Below, one piece after another: positions 41,295-50,165 of a DNA stretch of 64,000 nucleotides; the first letter of the stretch is position 1, and the number at the start of each line of letters is the position of its first letter. Both the position numbers and the translations under genes were made by a program. The stretch lies in NCBI RefSeq assembly GCF_017873245.1, contig NZ_JAGGJY010000001.1, positions 124,001 through 188,000 of the forward strand. Reading direction: 5' to 3'. Under the pieces are notes generated by a model. It saw only the letters and a list, made by a program, of their open reading frames with translations, was not told the DNA's origin and searched no databases. Source of the stretch: Clostridium tertium. Lineage in GTDB: Bacteria > Bacillota > Clostridia > Clostridiales > Clostridiaceae.

Positions 41295-43139
41295 ATGATA
41301 GATACAGCCTACTTTTTAGCCTTGTTTTTTATATTTTTAAGAGTTACAGCTTTTTTTGCTATAACAAATATATTTTTTCCAAATGGAACACCGAAAACAT
41401 TAAAAGCTATGTTTTCATTAATATTTTCCTTCGCATTACTTGGAGGAATAGATTATTCAAATATAAATTCAATAACTAGCAATTATTATTTAATTATTTA
41501 TATGATTTCAGAAGTTACCACTGGATTGGTTCTTGGATTAATTTCTAATATTGCTTTTGAAGTAGTACTTATGGCAGGGAGTTTAATAGATGTACATATA
41601 GGATTGAGTATGGTTAATACAATAGATCCAAACAGTAAAACAAGTACGACTATAAGTGGTAATTTACTTCATTATGTAGCATTAATGATTTTCTTTGTAG
41701 TAGATGGACATCATATGCTTATTAAATCGCTTATAGAAAGCTTTATAATACTACCGATGGGTAAAAGTTTAATGTATACAGATACAATGATGGTACTTAT
41801 AGAAGTTATAGCAAAGTATTTTGTAATAGGATTGAAAATTGCAATACCAATAGTATTGATAATTATATTAACTGATCTTTGTATGGGACTTATTTCAAGG
41901 GCTGTCCCACAAATAAATGTAATGATACTTGGTATGCCAGTTAAAATGTTGGTTGGAATATTAGCAATATCAGTATCACTACCAATTATAATAAAGTTAT
42001 TTGTTATTAGTATAAGTTACTTACCAGATATATTTAGAAAAATAATGACAACTGTTCCTCTAGTTTTCTTAATTGGAGCAGATGAAAAAACAGAAGAAGC
42101 TACTCCAAAGAAAAAAAGTGATTCTAGAAAAAAAGGACAAATAGCTAGAAGTAAGGATGTTGGACTTGCAATTACAATGATAGCTACTGTATTAGTTGTT
42201 GTTGCATTAAGTGGGTTTATAGTATCTTCACTGAAGGATAATGTAGTTTATTTTCTAGGAGATATGGGTTCGATGGAAGTTACTGAAAATAGTATAAAGG
42301 GAATAAACACTCTTATTATAAGTAAGGCAGCAATGGTAATAATGCCTGTTATTTTGCCTATAATGATAGCTGGAGTTGCTGCAAGTTTAGTTCAATCTGG
42401 ATTTTTAGTTGTGAAAGATGCTATAAAGCCTTCATTTGGGAAGCTAAATCCGATTAATGGATTTAAAAATATGTTTTCTAAAAAATCACTAGTTGAGCTA
42501 ATAAAAAATTTAATTCTTATTGCAATAGTAATTTTTATAGCGTATTCATATATAAGAGATAACTTTGATAAAATAATGCAAATTGGAAATTTATATTTAC
42601 CTACTTTAGGAATTGAAGTTAAATCTTTAATAGTAGGTATATTTGTGAAGATATGTATATTATTAGTTGTAATTGCAATTATAGATTATGTTGTTCAATA
42701 TATGCTTTTTCAAAAGGATATTAGGATGACTAAGCAAGAAATTAAGGAAGAATACAAACAAATGGAGGGAGATCCTCAAATTAAATCTAAAATAAAGCAA
42801 AGGCAGAGGGAAATGTCACAAAGAAGAATGATGCAATCAGTTGGAGATGCAACAGTTGTGATTACGAATCCTACTCATTTAGCTGTTGCAATTAAATATG
42901 AAGAAGGAAAGACTGAAGCTCCTAAGGTTGTGGCTAAGGGAGCAGATACTATAGCAATAAAGATTAAAGAAAAAGCTATTGAGTCTAAAGTTCCAATAAT
43001 AGAAAACAAGCCTTTAGCAAGAATGATATTTGAATCAGTAGAAATTGATAAAGAAATTCCACAAGATATGTATCAAGCTGTAGCAGAAGTTTTAGCTATG
43101 GTATATAAATTAGATAAGAAAAAAAGACGTACTAGATAA
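41295..43139 (+). CDS. fliR-flhB: FliR-FlhB fusion, export gate and substrate-specificity switch
   Basis: A single 614-residue reading frame. Residues 1 to ~258 are FliR, with six membrane helices (LIPLMGKS-like loop, VLIIILTDLCMGLISRAVPQ). Residues from ~262 are FlhB: ADEKTEEATPKKKSDSRKKG, four helices, then the cytoplasmic domain with the self-cleavage site ITNPTHLAVAIKYE, NPTH at 525-528. Fusing the two puts them at fixed stoichiometry in the gate. Such fusions are known from clostridia. No frameshift or linker stop is visible. Confidence 0.95.
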   Translation: MIDTAYFLALFFIFLRVTAFFAITNIFFPNGTPKTLKAMFSLIFSFALLGGIDYSNINSITSNYYLIIYMISEVTTGLVLGLISNIAFEVVLMAGSLIDVHIGLSMVNTIDPNSKTSTTISGNLLHYVALMIFFVVDGHHMLIKSLIESFIILPMGKSLMYTDTMMVLIEVIAKYFVIGLKIAIPIVLIIILTDLCMGLISRAVPQINVMILGMPVKMLVGILAISVSLPIIIKLFVISISYLPDIFRKIMTTVPLVFLIGADEKTEEATPKKKSDSRKKGQIARSKDVGLAITMIATVLVVVALSGFIVSSLKDNVVYFLGDMGSMEVTENSIKGINTLIISKAAMVIMPVILPIMIAGVAASLVQSGFLVVKDAIKPSFGKLNPINGFKNMFSKKSLVELIKNLILIAIVIFIAYSYIRDNFDKIMQIGNLYLPTLGIEVKSLIVGIFVKICILLVVIAIIDYVVQYMLFQKDIRMTKQEIKEEYKQMEGDPQIKSKIKQRQREMSQRRMMQSVGDATVVITNPTHLAVAIKYEEGKTEAPKVVAKGADTIAIKIKEKAIESKVPIIENKPLARMIFESVEIDKEIPQDMYQAVAEVLAMVYKLDKKKRRTR

Positions 43140-43156
43140 TAAAGGATGGGATAAGG

Positions 43157-45217
43157 TTGCTTATAAATAATAAAATTAATTTAAAGAAAAATACAGACGT
43201 ATTAGTAGCCTTTGGTGTATTAGGTATTGTCCTTATGATAATAATACCTCTACCACCACTAATGTTAGATATTTTATTAGCATTTAATATTACACTGTCA
43301 GCTGTAATTATAATGATAACTATGTTTACTACAAATGTATTACAATTATCAGTGTTTCCAACACTATTACTTGTAACAACACTTTTCAGATTAGGTCTTA
43401 ATATTTCATCTACAAGACTTATACTAAGTGAAGGTGATGCAGGAAGCATAATTGAAGCCTTTGGAGAGTTTGTTATAGGTGGAAATTATGTTGTTGGTAT
43501 AATAATATTCTTAATTATAGTAATTATACAATTCGTAGTAATAACTAACGGTGCAGGAAGAGTTTCAGAAGTATCGGCAAGATTTACTCTAGATGCTATG
43601 CCAGGTAAGCAAATGAGTATAGATGCTGATTTAAATGCTGGAATAATCGATGAAGTAACGGCAAGGAAAAGAAGACAAGATTTGCAATCAGAAGCAGACT
43701 TTTATGGAGCTATGGATGGTGCGTCTAAGTTCGTAAAAGGAGATGCTATAGCAGGAATAATAATAACTATAATTAATATAGTAGCAGGTATTGTTATTGG
43801 AGTAATGAATGGCATGAGTTTTGCACAAGCTGGAGAATTATATACAAGACTTACGATTGGAGATGGGCTAGTTAGCCAAATACCAGCATTATTAATATCT
43901 ACAGCATCAGGTATATTGGTAACTAGATCAGGATCTTCTGATAACTTTGGTAAAACCTTTAGTAAACAACTTACTGCATTCCCTGTTGCACTTGGAATAG
44001 TTTCTGCAGTAATGTTCTTTTTAGCTTTAATACCAGGCATGCCAAAGCTTCCATTTTTATTAGCTGCTGTTACAGGAAGTGTTGCTACATATCTTTTAAT
44101 AAAAGAAGATCAGAAAAATCAAGAAGCTGAGCTTGCAAAAGTAGAGGAAGAGTATACAGAAATGGAAAGAAAAGAACCAGAAAATGTAATGAGTTTAATT
44201 TCTGTAGAACCTATGGAAGTAGAAATAGGTTATGGATTAATTCCTTTAGCTGATGAGTCAACAGGAGGAGATTTACTTCAAAGAATTGCTTCAGTTAGAA
44301 GGCAGTGTGCAATTGAAATGGGAGTTGTTGTACAACCTATTAGAATAAGAGATAATCTTCAATTAAAAACAAATGAATATGTAATAAAAATAAGAGGCAC
44401 TGTTATAGCATCATCAGAGCTTATGGCAAATATGTTACTTTGTATGGATCCATCTGGAGATAATTCTCAAATAGCAGGAATAAGAACTATTGAGCCTACA
44501 TTTAATTTGCCAGCAGTATGGATAAATAAAGATCAAAGAGAAGAAGCTGAAATAAAAGGTTTAACAGTTGTAGATCCAACTACAGTTATGGTTACACATT
44601 TAACTGAAACTATAAAGGCACATTCTTATGAATTACTTGGTAGACAAGAAGTTCAATTAATAGTAGACAATACTAGAGAAAAATATAGTACGGTAGTAGA
44701 AGAGCTTATTCCAGATTTAATGACAATAGGGGAACTTCAAAAAGTATTGCAAAACTTATTAAGAGAAAAGGTTCCAATAAAAGATATGGTAACAATAATG
44801 GAATCTTTAGCAGATAATTCAAGACTTACAAAGGATTTAGAACTTTTAACAGAGTATGTTAGATTTGCTTTAGCAAGGACTATTTGTAACCAAGTAATAG
44901 ATGAGGATAGGAGTATAACAGTAGTTACTTTATCTCCGCAAATAGAGGAAATAATAGCTGCCAATACTCAAAAATCTATGCAAGGATCATTCCCAGCCGT
45001 TGATCCAGATACAACTACTAGAATACTTGATTGTGTAAGAGACACTCTTGATAGAATATATTTTTACAATAATCAACCTGTTATATTAGTATCACCTAAT
45101 ATAAGGCCTGTATTTAGAAGGCTTATAGAAATGGTATTTCCGCATGTGATGGTTATATCATTAAATGAAATTCCAAATGATGTAGAAATAAGAACTGAAG
45201 GAGTTGTATCATTGTAA
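43157..45217 (+). CDS. flhA: FlhA, export gate and substrate-docking protein
   Basis: A 686-residue membrane protein starting at TTG 43157, six bases after AAGGATGGG. Eight helices occupy ~1-310, including TTLFRLGLNISSTRLILSEG and the FHIPEP-type sequence RFTLDAMPGKQMSIDADLNAG. The cytoplasmic part (~330-686) has EIGYGLIPLAD and ends ISLNEIPNDVEIRTEGVVSL. It docks chaperone-substrate pairs and uses the ion gradient for export. Its TAA overlaps the flhF ATG. Confidence 0.96.
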   Translation: MLINNKINLKKNTDVLVAFGVLGIVLMIIIPLPPLMLDILLAFNITLSAVIIMITMFTTNVLQLSVFPTLLLVTTLFRLGLNISSTRLILSEGDAGSIIEAFGEFVIGGNYVVGIIIFLIIVIIQFVVITNGAGRVSEVSARFTLDAMPGKQMSIDADLNAGIIDEVTARKRRQDLQSEADFYGAMDGASKFVKGDAIAGIIITIINIVAGIVIGVMNGMSFAQAGELYTRLTIGDGLVSQIPALLISTASGILVTRSGSSDNFGKTFSKQLTAFPVALGIVSAVMFFLALIPGMPKLPFLLAAVTGSVATYLLIKEDQKNQEAELAKVEEEYTEMERKEPENVMSLISVEPMEVEIGYGLIPLADESTGGDLLQRIASVRRQCAIEMGVVVQPIRIRDNLQLKTNEYVIKIRGTVIASSELMANMLLCMDPSGDNSQIAGIRTIEPTFNLPAVWINKDQREEAEIKGLTVVDPTTVMVTHLTETIKAHSYELLGRQEVQLIVDNTREKYSTVVEELIPDLMTIGELQKVLQNLLREKVPIKDMVTIMESLADNSRLTKDLELLTEYVRFALARTICNQVIDEDRSITVVTLSPQIEEIIAANTQKSMQGSFPAVDPDTTTRILDCVRDTLDRIYFYNNQPVILVSPNIRPVFRRLIEMVFPHVMVISLNEIPNDVEIRTEGVVSL

Positions 45218-46368
45218 TGTTAATAAAAAAATACTTAGTTAAAAATATGAATGAAGCTCTTACTAGAATAAGATATGAGTTAGGTAAAGATGCTATTATA
45301 ATTAGCCAAAGAAAAGTGAGAGAGTCTGGTATTAAGGGGTATTTTAAACCTAAATTAATTGAAGTAACAGCAGCCTTGGAAAATAACAAGATAGAGAAAA
45401 AGAATAAATTTAATGTAGAAAATAAAAATGAAATAGACTTTAAGGATTCACTAGATAGTATTAAAAAGATAATAGATGATAGGAAGGACAGCAAGTTTGA
45501 TAAATCTCAACAGCTTAATAAAGAAATTAACTTAACAAATACAGATAATATAAAAGAAGAAGTAAAAGAAATCAAAGATTTGTTAAATACAGTTATTAAA
45601 AATACTAACAAAGAAGAAGAAAAAGATATAGTATTAGAATATTTAAAAGATATTGATATTGATGATGAATTAATAAAAGAAGTATTAACTGATAAATATG
45701 ATAATATAGATGAATTTAAAACATACTTTAAGGAATTATTAGAAAATGAAATTCAAGTTTGTACTGAAAGCTTAAGTGGTAAAGTAGTTTTAGTAGGACC
45801 AACTGGAGTTGGAAAAACTACAACTATAGCTAAGCTTGCAGGAAGGTTAGCATTAATAGAAAAAAAGAAGGTTGGTTTAATTACAATAGATACATATAGG
45901 ATTGGTGCTGTAGAACAATTAAAAACTTATGCAGAAATTATGAATATTCCATTTAAAGTAGTTATAACTTTAAAAGAAATGGAAAATGCAGTTAGTGAGT
46001 TAGAAGATTGTGATGTAATATTAATTGATACAACTGGAAGAAGCAGTAAAAATACTATGCAAATATCAGAACTTAGAGCCTTTACTCAAAAAGTAAATGC
46101 AGATCATATAGCATTGGTGATAAGTGGAACAACTAAAAATAGAGATATACAAACTATAATAAATGGATATAGTGAAATTGGCTATGAAAAAATGATAATA
46201 ACAAAGCTTGATGAAACTAGCTCATATGGATGTATATACAATATTATAAAGAAAGCACAAAAGCCTATAGCATATATTACTACTGGTCAAAATGTTCCAG
46301 ATGATATTAGGATACCACTGAAAAGTGAGATTTCAAAACTTATTCTTGGGGAGGAAACTGTATGTTAG
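45217..46368 (+). CDS. flhF: FlhF, SRP-type GTPase of flagellar placement
   Basis: A 383-residue GTPase. The N-terminal region (~1-150) is basic and variable, starting KYLVKNMNEALTRIRYELGKD. The NG domain follows with P-loop GPTGVGKTTT at ~194-203, LITIDTYRIGAVEQLKTYAE, and LIDTTGRSSKN. It controls flagellar number and site together with FlhG, encoded next with a 7-base overlap. All GTPase motifs look intact. Confidence 0.95.
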   Translation: MLIKKYLVKNMNEALTRIRYELGKDAIIISQRKVRESGIKGYFKPKLIEVTAALENNKIEKKNKFNVENKNEIDFKDSLDSIKKIIDDRKDSKFDKSQQLNKEINLTNTDNIKEEVKEIKDLLNTVIKNTNKEEEKDIVLEYLKDIDIDDELIKEVLTDKYDNIDEFKTYFKELLENEIQVCTESLSGKVVLVGPTGVGKTTTIAKLAGRLALIEKKKVGLITIDTYRIGAVEQLKTYAEIMNIPFKVVITLKEMENAVSELEDCDVILIDTTGRSSKNTMQISELRAFTQKVNADHIALVISGTTKNRDIQTIINGYSEIGYEKMIITKLDETSSYGCIYNIIKKAQKPIAYITTGQNVPDDIRIPLKSEISKLILGEETVC

Positions 46369-47225
46369 ATCAAGCTGAAAGCTTAAGAAGACTAGCAAGA
46401 GGCGAAGTCCAAGAGGAACAAAAAAGAAAGGCTAGAATTATTACAGTAACCTCTGGCAAGGGGGGGGTTGGAAAAAGTAACTTTGTAGTAAATCTAGCAA
46501 TTACATTAGTACAAAAGGGAAAAAAGGTTTTAATCTTTGATGCAGATATAGGAATGGGAAACGATGATGTATTAATGGGAATATATCCTAAAAATAGTGT
46601 TTTAGATTTAATTAATGGTAAATTAGCAATAGAAGATATTATTGTTAATGGACCAGAAGGGGTTAAGCTATTGCCAGGTGGAAGTGGACTTAATAATATA
46701 GAAGATCTTCAGCAAAATCAAAGGGATTTGTTTTTAAAAAAGATAGAAATGTTAGAGGGGTTTGATTACATTTTTATAGATACAGGAGCAGGAATAAGTA
46801 GGAGTGTTTTGGCTTTTATAGCATGTTCTGATGAAGTAATATTAGTGACTACTCCTGAGCCAACATCATTAACTGATGGATATAGTCTATTAAAAGCAGT
46901 AGATCATTTCAAAATAAAAGATAAAGCAAGCATAGTGGTTAATAAGATTTTAGAAAAAAAAGAGGGAGATCAAACTTTTTCAAAATTTAAAATGGCAGTT
47001 AATAGGTTTTTAAAGTTAGATGTAAACTTTTTAGGAGTAGTATATGAAGATCGAAAGCTTATAATGTCTGTAAGGGAGCAGCTTCCATTTGTAATAGGAT
47101 ATCCAAATTGTGATGCAGCTAAATGTATAAAAACTATATCAGAAAAAATTATAGGCGAAAAAAAGGAAACTATGGGAGTAGGAGCTCAAGGGTTATTTAA
47201 AAGATTATTTAATATTTTTTCTTAG
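46362..47225 (+). CDS. flhG: FlhG, MinD-like ATPase of flagellar number control
   Basis: A 287-residue ParA/MinD ATPase. It starts with the FlhF-activating segment DQAESLRRLARGE. The deviant Walker A is SGKGGVGKSNFVVNLA at ~31-46, then LIFDADIGMGNDDVLMG, YIFIDTGAGIS and VLVTTPEPTSLTD-type text. FlhG stimulates FlhF and limits flagellar number. GGGGAGGAAA lies before the ATG, inside flhF. Codons of the Walker A contain a run of eight G (46460-46467), striking in an AT-rich gene. Confidence 0.95.
   Translation: MLDQAESLRRLARGEVQEEQKRKARIITVTSGKGGVGKSNFVVNLAITLVQKGKKVLIFDADIGMGNDDVLMGIYPKNSVLDLINGKLAIEDIIVNGPEGVKLLPGGSGLNNIEDLQQNQRDLFLKKIEMLEGFDYIFIDTGAGISRSVLAFIACSDEVILVTTPEPTSLTDGYSLLKAVDHFKIKDKASIVVNKILEKKEGDQTFSKFKMAVNRFLKLDVNFLGVVYEDRKLIMSVREQLPFVIGYPNCDAAKCIKTISEKIIGEKKETMGVGAQGLFKRLFNIFS
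46460..46467 (+). repeat. Eight-G homopolymer within the flhG Walker A codons
   Basis: AAG GGG GGG GTT encodes Lys-Gly-Gly-Val using the rare GGG codon twice. The next longest G run I noticed is six (motA, near 38285). Loss or gain of one G would end FlhG early, so this tract could act as a slippage switch. Confidence 0.7.
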
Positions 47226-47235
47226 GGGGTTAGTC

Positions 47236-47877
47236 ATGGCAAAATTAGAACTTGGTATAAATTGTAGAGTAGATGTTTTATGGGAAGAGAATATGTATAA
47301 ATCTTCAATTCAGGATATAAAGGATGATGAAATACTAATAAGTATTCCGGTATGTGATGGAATTTATTTAACATTAAAAGATGGAAGTGAAATAGAGCAA
47401 ATTTTTTATGATGATAAAGGAAATGTATTTGGATATAAGAATAAGGTTTTAGGTAGAATAACAGAAAAAGATATACCGTTTTATAGAATAAGTAAGCCTT
47501 ATGATATAACAAGGATTCAAAGAAGAGATTATGTAAGGGTTAATGTTATACAAGTTATTAATTATATAAAGGAAGAAGAGTTAAAATTAAATATTAGCGG
47601 AGAAGAAAAATATGAGCATGCATTGCTTCTTGATTTAAGTGGTGGTGGTATGCGAATTAAGATAAAAGAAGAAGTTAAAGTTTCAGATATTATAATTTCA
47701 AATTTAACATATGATAATGAAAAAATATCTGTAAGAGGAAAAGTAATAAGAGTTGATAAATCAGAAGATAAGAAATATATATGTGGTATAAATTTTGATG
47801 ATATAGATAATGGAACAAGAGAAAAAATTATTAAAACGGTATTTACAATAATGAGAAAACAAAGAGAGCTTATTTAA
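47236..47877 (+). CDS. PilZ-domain c-di-GMP receptor, YcgR/DgrA-like
   Basis: A 213-residue protein with an N-terminal YcgR-type barrel (~1-90) and a C-terminal PilZ domain (~95-205). The c-di-GMP contacts are IQRRDYVRVNV (RxxxR) and LLDLSGGGMRIKI (D/NxSxxG). In other bacteria such proteins slow or stop the motor when c-di-GMP rises. The place between flhG and fliA makes a motor-linked role likely. TTAGGGGGTTAG precedes the ATG. Confidence 0.9.
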   Translation: MAKLELGINCRVDVLWEENMYKSSIQDIKDDEILISIPVCDGIYLTLKDGSEIEQIFYDDKGNVFGYKNKVLGRITEKDIPFYRISKPYDITRIQRRDYVRVNVIQVINYIKEEELKLNISGEEKYEHALLLDLSGGGMRIKIKEEVKVSDIIISNLTYDNEKISVRGKVIRVDKSEDKKYICGINFDDIDNGTREKIIKTVFTIMRKQRELI

Positions 47878-47892
47878 GAGGAGGTCATTAAT

Positions 47893-48618
47893 ATGGAATG
47901 TCAAAGCCCTATAATTCATAAAGAACAAATAGTCGAAAAGTATATACCATTAGTTAAATATTTGGCTTCTAGAGTTATGCTCGGTAAAACTAAATATATA
48001 GAATATGAGGATTTAGTGAGCTACGGAATTGTTGGGCTTTTAGATGCAATTAATAGATATGATTCAACTAAGGGAATGAAGTTTTCATCTTATGCAACTT
48101 TAAGAGTAAAAGGAGCCATGATTGATGAAATAAGAAAATGTAGGCCAATTTCAAAAGGAGCTATGGATAAATTAGCAAAATATAATGAGTGTGTTGAAAA
48201 GCTTCAAAATAGATATATGAGAGAGCCAAGTTTACAAGAAATTGCACTGGAATTAAATATATCGGAGGAAGAGGTTTCTCAAGTTGAAAACTATATTAAT
48301 TACATGTCTATAATGTCTTTGGAATCTATAATTTATTCAGATGACGATGATGTAACTATAATGGAAACTTTAGAAGATAAAAATTCTATTTCTCCTGAAG
48401 AATCTTTAGAAGATAAAGAAAAATTAGAGATTCTTGCAGAAGCAATTGAAAAATTAAAAGATAAAGACAAGCTTATTTTAAATTTATATTATTATGAGAA
48501 GTTAACATTAAAAGAAATTGGACAAATCTTAGAGGTTTCAGAATCGAGGGTTTGTCAGTTACATAGTAGAGCAATAAGAAATTTGAGAGCAGTAATGCAA
48601 AAAATTAATTATATATAA
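47893..48618 (+). CDS. fliA: Sigma-28 (FliA/SigD), flagellar sigma factor
   Basis: A 241-residue sigma-70-family factor. Region 2 has YEDLVSYGIVGLLDAINRYDSTKGMKFSSYA-type text, then RVKGAMIDEIRK. Region 3 follows at ~85-145, and region 4 has LTLKEIGQILEVSESRVCQLHSRA. It should recognise the promoters at 14907, 22862 and 24252 and be held by FlgM. GAGGAGGTC lies before the ATG. Its position late in the fla operon delays its synthesis. Confidence 0.96.
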   Translation: MECQSPIIHKEQIVEKYIPLVKYLASRVMLGKTKYIEYEDLVSYGIVGLLDAINRYDSTKGMKFSSYATLRVKGAMIDEIRKCRPISKGAMDKLAKYNECVEKLQNRYMREPSLQEIALELNISEEEVSQVENYINYMSIMSLESIIYSDDDDVTIMETLEDKNSISPEESLEDKEKLEILAEAIEKLKDKDKLILNLYYYEKLTLKEIGQILEVSESRVCQLHSRAIRNLRAVMQKINYI

Positions 48619-48657
48619 AAAGTAAATTATTTTGAACATAATAGGAGGGAAAAGGTT

Positions 48658-49173
48658 ATGCTTCCTATATTAATAATTCTAATAGGAATTATACTTATAA
48701 TTTTAAATATTAAGGCAATAAAAAAAGAAAACAAATCATTCGATAAAATATTGGAGCGAGAAGAATCCAATAATGATAAAGATTATGATTTGGAGATAAT
48801 AGCTATACGAAAGGATTTAGCGGAAACAGTCTTAGACTTACAGAAAGAAATTGAGGAATTAAAAATTTCAATAAATAATATTAAGAGTTCTAAGATAGCA
48901 GACGATAATAAAATAAATATAAAAAGTTTCAAAAAAGAAAATTCAGATAATAGTTTCCAAAAGGATCATCCTATTAATAATTTTAATGAAGACGTAATAT
49001 CTGAAATAAATTTCTCGAATAATTCAAGTATTTCAAATAACAATTTAAAAAGTGATAAGTTAGAGAAAGTAAAATTACTTTTAGAAAATGGATTAACTGA
49101 TGATAAAATATGTGAAGAGCTATCCATAGGTAAGGGGGAAGTACTATTAGTAAAAAGTTTATTAAAAAATTAA
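48658..49173 (+). CDS. SwrB-like single-pass membrane protein downstream of fliA
   Basis: A 171-residue protein with one N-terminal helix (LPILIILIGIILIILNI), a coiled coil (~45-80), a low-complexity Asn/Ser/Lys stretch and a C-terminal DUF6115-like segment: LLENGLTDDKICEELSIGKGEVLLVKSLL. The place after sigma-28 and the layout match Bacillus SwrB, which promotes export-gate maturation. Sequence similarity outside the C-terminus is not visible, so this is a likely but unproven equivalent. ATAGGAGGGAA precedes the ATG. Confidence 0.72.
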   Translation: MLPILIILIGIILIILNIKAIKKENKSFDKILEREESNNDKDYDLEIIAIRKDLAETVLDLQKEIEELKISINNIKSSKIADDNKINIKSFKKENSDNSFQKDHPINNFNEDVISEINFSNNSSISNNNLKSDKLEKVKLLLENGLTDDKICEELSIGKGEVLLVKSLLKN

Positions 49174-49211
49174 CTATAATATTTGATTTCTTAACAGATA
49201 GAAAAATACTT

Positions 49212-49376
49212 ATGGGAATAGGAATAGGTATGGTATTAACTTCGATTCTTATGTTTGGATATAGCTATAATAAAGAGATTTCTAGTGACAAGATAGAAGA
49301 AAAGGCTAGAGGTCTTGGAATGCACTATGATGATGAATGTAAAGTACTATTTAAAGGGGATGAGAGCAATGATTAG
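49212..49376 (+). CDS. Small membrane protein overlapping the start of flgF
   Basis: At least 54 residues from ATG 49212: a membrane helix (MGIGIGMVLTSILMFGYSY), then KIEEKARGLGMHYDDECKV. The stop TAG lies inside the first codons of flgF, overlapping by 8 bases (ATGATTAG), as in coupled genes. The frame stays open upstream to 49134 and encodes a basic stretch before the helix (SKKFIKKLTIIFDFLTDRK). A purine-rich site AAGGGGG (49132-49138) sits 7 bases before an ATT at 49146, while ATG 49212 has no site. The real start may therefore be the non-standard ATT. Function unknown. Confidence 0.6.
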   Translation: MGIGIGMVLTSILMFGYSYNKEISSDKIEEKARGLGMHYDDECKVLFKGDESND

Positions 49377-50151
49377 AAGTCTATATACAGCTGTATCAGG
49401 ATTAATATCACTAGAAAATAGGCAAAATAATATTACAAATAACATGAGTAATGCCAATACAACAGGTTTTAAAGGATATAATTTATCAATAAAAAGTTTT
49501 GATGAAGTTATGATACAAAATAGAGATAAAGTAGTTAATGGCAATAATGTAGTACAAAAATTAGGAAGCATAAGCTTAGGGGCAGAAATAGATAGCGTTG
49601 ATACTGCATTTACTCAAGGTCTTATAAAAAATACAGATAAGCAAACTGATTTTGCAATAGAAGGAAGAGGCTTTTTTGCGATACAAAGACAAACTAATAA
49701 TGGTAATGAAGTAATATATACAAGAGATGGTAATTTTAAAGTTGGAAACGATGGATATTTAATAAATACTAATAGTGATAGGGTACTTGGAATGAATAAA
49801 AATACAGGTGCACTTGAGCCTATATTTGTTGGTGGAGATAAGTTTATTTTAGATCAAAATAATAATCTTTACATAGGAAATAGAGCTACTCATACTTTGG
49901 CAACTGCAGATTTTAATGATTATGGAAGTTTAGAAAAGATAGGAGATAACTATTTTAAAGGAGAAAATCCTATATATAATGCACAAGTATGGGTTACACA
50001 AGGAGCATTAGAAGGATCTAATGTAAATATTTCAAATGAAATGGTTAATATGATAACTACAATGAGAAATTTTGAAACTAATCAGAAAATAGTACAAACT
50101 ATTGATGAAACTTTAGGAAAGGCTGCAAATGAAATAGGAGCAGTTAAATAG
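49369..50151 (+). CDS. flgF: FlgF-type distal rod protein
   Basis: A 260-residue rod protein of the FlgF/FlgG group. The N-terminus is MIRSLYTAVSGLISLENRQ and NNMSNANTTGFKGYN; GRGFFAIQRQTNNGNEVIYT is the middle motif; and LEGSNVNISNEMVNMITTMRNFETNQK closes it. I take ATG 49369 (AAAGGGGA 10 bases upstream). Upstream in-frame ATGs from 49315 give no conserved sequence. flgG follows after 14 bases. The two paralogues are hard to tell apart; the order suggests FlgF then FlgG. Confidence 0.9.
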   Translation: MIRSLYTAVSGLISLENRQNNITNNMSNANTTGFKGYNLSIKSFDEVMIQNRDKVVNGNNVVQKLGSISLGAEIDSVDTAFTQGLIKNTDKQTDFAIEGRGFFAIQRQTNNGNEVIYTRDGNFKVGNDGYLINTNSDRVLGMNKNTGALEPIFVGGDKFILDQNNNLYIGNRATHTLATADFNDYGSLEKIGDNYFKGENPIYNAQVWVTQGALEGSNVNISNEMVNMITTMRNFETNQKIVQTIDETLGKAANEIGAVK

Positions 50152-50165
50152 TAGGAGGAGAATTT

